DNA of 64,000 nt. It comes from Serinus canaria. Lineage: Eukaryota > Chordata > Aves > Passeriformes > Fringillidae. Numbering within the stretch: the stretch's first letter is position 1; every line of letters begins with the position of its first letter. The notes below the pieces were generated by a model. That model did not search any database and was not told the DNA's origin. It saw only the letters and a list, made by a program, of their open reading frames with translations. Shown piece after piece: positions 58,654 through 64,000 of the stretch. Where the stretch lies: assembly GCF_022539315.1 (NCBI RefSeq), contig NC_066314.1:49475180-49539179 (forward strand), written 5' to 3'. The translations under genes were made by a program, and so were the position numbers.

Positions 58654-61204
58654 CCAGGGCAGAGAACAGGGATGTATAAAACTGGCCTTGTTTGCAAGCA
58701 CCTCAGTATGGGAGGGTAGGTGGGATGCGGGGAGCAGAAAGTTGGGACAAAGGCAGATGTAAGAAATAAGAGGGAAGGGTATAAGAATGTCCATAAGGTC
58801 CTTATGTACATAAGTCCTCAACCTAGCCAGTGATACGTCTGCTTGCATCCTGCACCCATGCTGGTGCAACACAGGCTCAGAACAGCCCAAACACCAAAAA
58901 GAAAAAAATAATAATCTTCTTCCCTCACTTTCAAACCAGCCCTGGAGAAAGTCTTCCGAAGAGGCTGCCAAGGACTCTCCTTTTCCTTCTGCATTGTCAC
59001 AACACAGAACACAAACAATTAGAGACTCTTTGTAATCAGATCTGGTACGCTCTGTTCTGGTGTCGGTGTTTCCTTCACCCAACTTCCATGGTCTGGATAG
59101 TGTCAGTCTCACTGGCAGCACGTTTAGGAGGTCCAGGGGCACCAGCACGGGCGTAGACACCAGGCTCTCTGCAACACCTCCCTCAGGCACTACCAAACCA
59201 GGAGGCCACCAGCCACAAGCACCTCTGCCTGGCACATCTTTTGTGGATAGTAAAGCTGGGGCAGTGACACCCGATGCTGCTTCCCCAAGTAGGGAAGCGC
59301 TGTGTAAGAGGCTGCCACTGAGGTACAAGAAGAAGACACCTAAGAAAGGCTAATGCCATTAGGTGTGCAGTTCCAGCACGGAGCCTCTCGCTGACAGGAA
59401 TAGCACCAAGCCAGCTTTATCTAGGCTCAAGTGAGCCCTGTTGACGTGTGAGGGGAACAACTTGGCCCCTGTGGGGGCGGGGGTTTCAAGACAGGTAAAT
59501 AACCACGTCCCAAGCGATTAGATTATCCACTGAGCAGGAATGGCACCAGACATGCCTGTGTTTTCCTCTTAAATAGAGAAAACCTCCTTACATAAAGGAA
59601 TCAAAGGTAAGGCAGAAGGACAAGCCCCAGTCCCTGAGTGCCGCTAACGAGGGTGTTGGAGCACGTGGTAAGGCAGGCGTGACCCCCTCACCCCCTGGTG
59701 CAGTGGTGGATTTCTAGATTCAGAGAGGACAACCTTCCCTGGCATGCTTAAAGCACTTCTAATCTGCTTTAGGACTGGATCTTTTATAAACACCCCTGGC
59801 CAAAGCTCTTTCTTCCGGTTTCCTGAACTGCTTCACCTCAGAGACCCTGAGGCAACCTGTGACTATAACAGGGATCAAAAACTAAGCAGAGGGCTACAGG
59901 GAAGGCAGCTTGTTGGGCCACCAAAAGTTGTGTTTCATTCCAGACCAGACAGATTACAAATTAATGGGTAGTAAGCAGGATCCATAAAGCCATTTAAGCA
60001 CAGCAGGGGAGCGGGGACATAAAGGAAAGGGTTTCATTCTAGGTGCTCCCAAACAAAAAACAGCAGTAAGTGATGAGCAAAATGAAGCTGTAGAAGAATA
60101 TCAGTTTAAGAAGAGACAGAACAACTGGAAATTGGAGGGAAGAAGGTAAACCCAATGAGGCTGTACTCTGTTCCACCATAGCTAACACCACTGTTAGATC
60201 TGATATTGAGCTAGTCATAGTGGTGACTTTGGGCTTTTTTCTACTCAAACTCACTTAGAAATATCCCAAACAAGACTAAACCCCATACCAAACCCTAGAT
60301 GCAAAGCTGTGGGAGAATGAGAGCAGCAGCAAGGGTGCTGGGGGCCTGCAGGCATTCATCCAGGGCTCTCAAAGATTGTTTTCCTTCCCAGCAAGGGAAG
60401 ATCGCTGTTTCTGCTCAGCCAAGCTGCTCTGCAGCTCTTTCCCCAGTAAGCCCAGGCTGGCTTTCCCTTATTCACTAGTATGTCCTCCAAGGAGCTCACA
60501 ACTTCCCAGAGGTCCAAGGTCCACAGCATGAAAACAACTGCCCTTGTCAGCCAGGCCGGTCACTAGAACAAGGTCCCCTCTGTTTCCTTGTCACAAGCCA
60601 ACATTTCCCACTAAGCCTCCCACTCTTAAATTATTTTCACAAAAGCAAATAAAAGCCCTCAGGGTACGAGGTCTCGCTACAGAAAGTGCTGCAAAATTCC
60701 CAGACCTCCTCCTAAAAAACCCAGCTATGCTACTTTACACTTGGTTTCAATGGCTTTCAGGCAGACTCCACTGAAGCATTTTCAGTTCCCCCTCAAGTGC
60801 TTCGTGTTTTGGCCCAACAACTCTGAAAGAGGATCAGGGACTTAAGCATCAGCTGAAGCTTGTGCTGCAACAGCTGAGCTGTGTGGAGAAGCTGGCCCTG
60901 GAGAGGGACAGGGATGCCCCCTTGGGGGGACTGAGGCACCTGGTGGCCTTTAAAAGGTTGGTGTTCCCCTGGGAAGCTAAATGCAGAGCAGCTGGTGTTA
61001 CTGGCCTTGCTGCAGTGTTTATAACTCTCTTCCTCTGGAAATCTGCGCTGCACTGATCACCACAGGTTGGTATAGAGATTATGCACCAGTACAAGACAAA
61101 AACGGCCAGCACATGACACCATCTTCCCGAGATTATACCTTAAGATTAAAACCAATGGAAGATAAGCAACCAAACCTCTCATAGAAAGGCATGAAGGACA
61201 TGTA
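58654..61204. other. SLC16A8 3'UTR and intergenic region to PICK1
   Basis: No canonical AATAAA follows the SLC16A8 stop until 60648-60653. The transcript therefore either has a 2 kb 3'UTR or uses a variant signal, for example AATAAT within the A-rich stretch near 58904-58914. A short palindrome (CATAAGG/CCTTATG) lies near 58792. No gene or recognised repeat is seen. Confidence 0.5.
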
Positions 61205-62251
61205 ATGAAATGTCACATGTTTTTTTATTACAGACAATAATCACTACACCAGTCTGTTTAAATTCTCCAGAGCAGCTTGACCATGGATGGCTTTTTTCCA
61301 GGCACCCACAGAGATGAAGAAGCTCCAAAAACAATCAAAGAGAAAAACAAATAAAAAAAAAATCTTGATCATAAATTAATGCACTTAAATAGCTTCTCCC
61401 ATGACCACTAAAATGTAATGACAGAGAAGTCAAAACCCCTGGCCCAAGAACACCACCACTCCTGGCAGTTGTGCTGCCCATTAACAGATAAAGGTGCCCT
61501 CTGCATCTGGGATTGGCCCACAGGGATGGAGGAAGGGGAAGAGAAAAGGAAGGAGGAAAGAAGCACCCTCACTTACCTCAACTTTCCTTTTCCCCCTTCC
61601 CTTGTGCTAGGGAATGGGAGGATAGTTACTGCTCCTGGCTGGCACAGAGGCAGCACAAAATAGTTGTGCAGAGAGGAAAGCACACTAGTCATTCTTTATA
61701 CTAAAAGATCCCAAAGCCTCTTCCTCTCTCCACAAGGGCTTGTGTCTCCTTTCTATTTTAAAGAGATAGGGTATTTCCATCACAGTCCTAAGGTGGATCC
61801 TCAGAAGGAGCTTGAAGACAGCATGCAGTGGTGCCAACACTTCCCCATGGCACAAGGGGAGGATGGAAGGGGGATGCTCTCACCATTTGTAATCATCTCC
61901 AAAACCTTAACCAGCTTCCATGTGCCAGAGAGGACTGGTGCTGCCCCCGTGCTCAGCAGAGTCCTGCCTGCACAGGGGCGCATGGTGGTGTAGGAGTGGC
62001 TTTTCCTCCCCACACTGCAGTACCCAGGTTGGGTACCAGAAGTCTCCAGGGGCAAAAAGAATTATCCAGGCAAACAAGCAAAGGAAAAGAGAGGAAAGCA
62101 GAGGTTCGTCCCAATCCAACCACCTACCCCACCCAAAGCAGAGGAGGAATCCCAGGCTGGACACACAGAGAAATGGCAGAGGATGAATGGCCATGTGAAA
62201 TACATGTTTTCATAAGTCTGCAGAGTCCTCCCTCTGGCCATGCTGACACAC
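61205..62251 (-). other. PICK1: PICK1 3' untranslated region
   Basis: Between the PICK1 stop (62252-62254) and a minus-strand AATAAA at 61224-61229. It is about 1.03 kb and carries no other signal. Confidence 0.65.
61224..61229 (-). terminator. PICK1: Poly(A) signal, PICK1
   Basis: TTTATT on the plus strand is AATAAA on the PICK1 strand. It is followed on the minus strand by an A run and then a T/G-rich stretch (ATGTGACATTTCATTACATG). Confidence 0.65.
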
Positions 62252-62889
62252 TCAGGCATCATCAATGAGCTTCTCTCCATTTGCATCCTCCCTCCCGCTA
62301 CCCTCTCTCTCGCTTTCTGCTTCTTCTTCCGCCCCATCTGTGTACGTGTCCTTCTGCCCATAGCTGAGAGTGGTGCGGGCAAGGTCCACCTCTATGGGAA
62401 AGACATCCGCGTCCCGGAGCACAGCGTAGCAGTCATCGTAGTACTTGGACATCGTGGAGACAAAACGCTGGAGCTGGAACACGATGTCCTGCACTGCAGA
62501 GGAGACATGTTGGGGGGGAAAAGTGTAAAAATTTCCTTCCCAAACAGTGTGAAGGCTGTGATCAAGCCTCCCTTACCAGTGTTAGATACCATCTCTTACA
62601 CATTTTGCCCCTCAGGGCTGATGTCTCAGGTACAGCCACAAAGGAGCTCTTCAGCAAAGAAGAACTGAGCTGTCTTCTGAGCTGAGACAAAGGAGAAACA
62701 TAAAGGCCAAAGTCATGTCTGCTGAACTCAACAGAGGCACTCACCATGTTTCTGGTCCAGGAGCTCTATTTTCTCTAGCACGTCCTTCCTCATTTTGGCA
62801 AAGCGCGTGCGAGCCTCCTGACGGCAGCGCAGGATGAGGCGGTACTCGTAGTTCCCAGTGCTGACCCGGTAGAGAGGCTCACCCAGAGC
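62252..62889 (-). CDS. PICK1: PICK1, PDZ and BAR domain protein (3' part only)
   Basis: Two coding exons on the minus strand: 62745-62889 (acceptor at 62890, starts ALGEPLYRVSTGNYEYRLIL in phase 0) and 62252-62493. Together they encode the last 128 residues; the PDZ domain and most of the BAR domain lie beyond the window end. What remains is the last BAR helix (RCRQEARTRFAKMRKDVLEK, LLDQKHVQDIVFQLQRFVST), the conserved SKYYDDCYAVLRDADVFPIE segment and a Glu-rich acidic tail ending EKLIDDA. PICK1 dimerises through its BAR domain and links PDZ ligands such as the AMPA receptor subunit GluA2 and protein kinase C alpha to curved membranes. The far C-terminal tail differs from mammals in sequence but keeps its acidic character. 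The gene converges on SLC16A8. Confidence 0.95.
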
Positions 62890-64000
62890 CTGCCAAAAAC
62901 ACAGCGCCATTTTAGAGACTCCCACAGCAGTGCTTGCACACAGTCTGCCTACCAGTGTGGACTCACAATGGCCTTGAGTTATTACAGACCTCTCAGGCAC
63001 ACGGGAACTGCTGTCAGGAAGCAGGAACCAGGAGGAACACTGAGCCGTGTCAAAAACTGGCAGTCAGTGGGGCCACTCTGAAGGCCAAACACACCAACCA
63101 TGGTAAAGAAAAGCATCACTACTAAGTAAATACAAAAGCAGAGGCACCTTTCAGCCCAGCATGGAAAGGTGGCATGGCTTCTTACCTGGACTAGTAAGAC
63201 TGGCATTAAGAACAAGTTTATATCAAGCACACAAAAATTCTGCCCTCCTCTGTAAGGTTTTCCCTGTATGGATTGCATAATAAATTACATATCTACACAG
63301 GGAACCCTCTGGTATCTACAACCATCCAGACACAATGCTGGACACCAACAGGGAGGGACATATACAGTGTCCTGCAAAAGCGTGGAAGGGGGTTAGCTCT
63401 GTCAGCAATGAAGCATCCTTCCCTTGCACCTGTAAACACAACATACAGAAAAATCTGTGCTACAGACTACAGCTCCCTAACACACACTGCATGTGCCAAA
63501 ACCCAAAGGTGCCACTCTGCTGGGCAAGACTGGGATTCCTTCCTTCCCATTTAGAAGGAAACATATAATGAAAGATTATGTTAGGAGTTTGATTCTTGCC
63601 TGGCACTTGGGAACTAAGCATTCCAAGAAATCAAATGCCTGCTCTGAGGTTGACACTGAGGATAAAAAAAGATGTTACTTTAATGCAGGGAAACTGGAAT
63701 TCATGGGATACCTTTAGCTATTTTAAACAAAGCTGTTAAGGATTAAACCCCTAAAACTCTAAACTATAAACTCCCTATTGTTAAGAGATATCCTTTAATC
63801 AACTTCCTTCACTTATAAATGCAGCTTCACATGCATTTTGCTACAGAAAAGCTAAATCTCCATTTCTAAGAAACAAGTCTTAATGATAAGCTGTACACTA
63901 CACACAAATGGAATCTATGAAGATAACACCTTAATCCTCCTTGCATAACCTAATAGTACTTAAACACTGAGAAAGGCAACCACTGAGCAAACAAGCTGCA
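62890..64000 (-). other. PICK1: PICK1 intron (to window end)
   Basis: Sequence upstream of the penultimate PICK1 exon. I searched the minus strand for the preceding BAR-domain exon and did not find it. The short frames on both strands have no recognisable content. No repeat is evident. Confidence 0.65.

Noticed and set aside
58315..59328. 337-codon minus-strand frame across the last SLC16A8 exon
   Set aside because: It starts at a TTG codon and much of it is the antisense of the SLC16A8 tail. There is no domain similarity and no splice or promoter support.

Overview
This window is vertebrate nuclear DNA and almost certainly a bird. The genes have many short exons with GT/AG borders, introns are compact, CR1-type LINE 3' tails are present (near 1.8 kb and 42.7 kb), and there is an avian-type ERV solo LTR near 23 kb. 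No operons, CRISPR arrays, prokaryotic genes or RNA genes were found. The species cannot be fixed from sequence alone.

Six genes are recognised, in the order and relative orientation of human 22q13.1 (read backwards): TMEM184B (+, 5' part outside the window), MAFF (-), PLA2G6 (+), BAIAP2L2 (+), SLC16A8 (+) and PICK1 (-, only the last two coding exons). Exon borders were worked out by hand from splice sites, reading-frame phase and family knowledge. The joined reading frames stay open throughout: TMEM184B 343 aa in the window, MAFF 149 aa, PLA2G6 805 aa, BAIAP2L2 496 aa, SLC16A8 542 aa, PICK1 128 aa in the window.

Layout. 1-16.7 kb: TMEM184B exons and a 3 kb 3'UTR. 16.7-17.65 kb: a short gap between two convergent genes. 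17.65-21.0 kb: MAFF on the minus strand, with two AU-rich instability nonamers near its 3' end. 21.0-21.6 kb: a GC-rich divergent promoter shared by MAFF and PLA2G6, with a perfect CRE, two inverted CCAAT boxes and a YY1-like site. 21.6-36.8 kb: PLA2G6, whose second intron has a GC donor and holds an antisense solo LTR. 37.9-49.1 kb: BAIAP2L2. 49.1-53.9 kb: a non-coding interval with homeodomain-type motifs. 53.9-58.65 kb: SLC16A8. 58.65-61.2 kb: non-coding. 61.2-64 kb: the 3' end of PICK1.

The genes do not form one pathway. They are a conserved neighbourhood of membrane and signalling genes: a seven-pass membrane protein, a small Maf factor, a calcium-independent phospholipase A2, an I-BAR/SH3 protein, a retinal pigment epithelium lactate transporter and a PDZ-BAR trafficking protein. 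I found no convincing new biological system. The best leads are regulatory: the compact MAFF/PLA2G6 promoter, the MAFF AU-rich elements, the GC-AG intron, and candidate tissue-specific sites upstream of BAIAP2L2 and SLC16A8.
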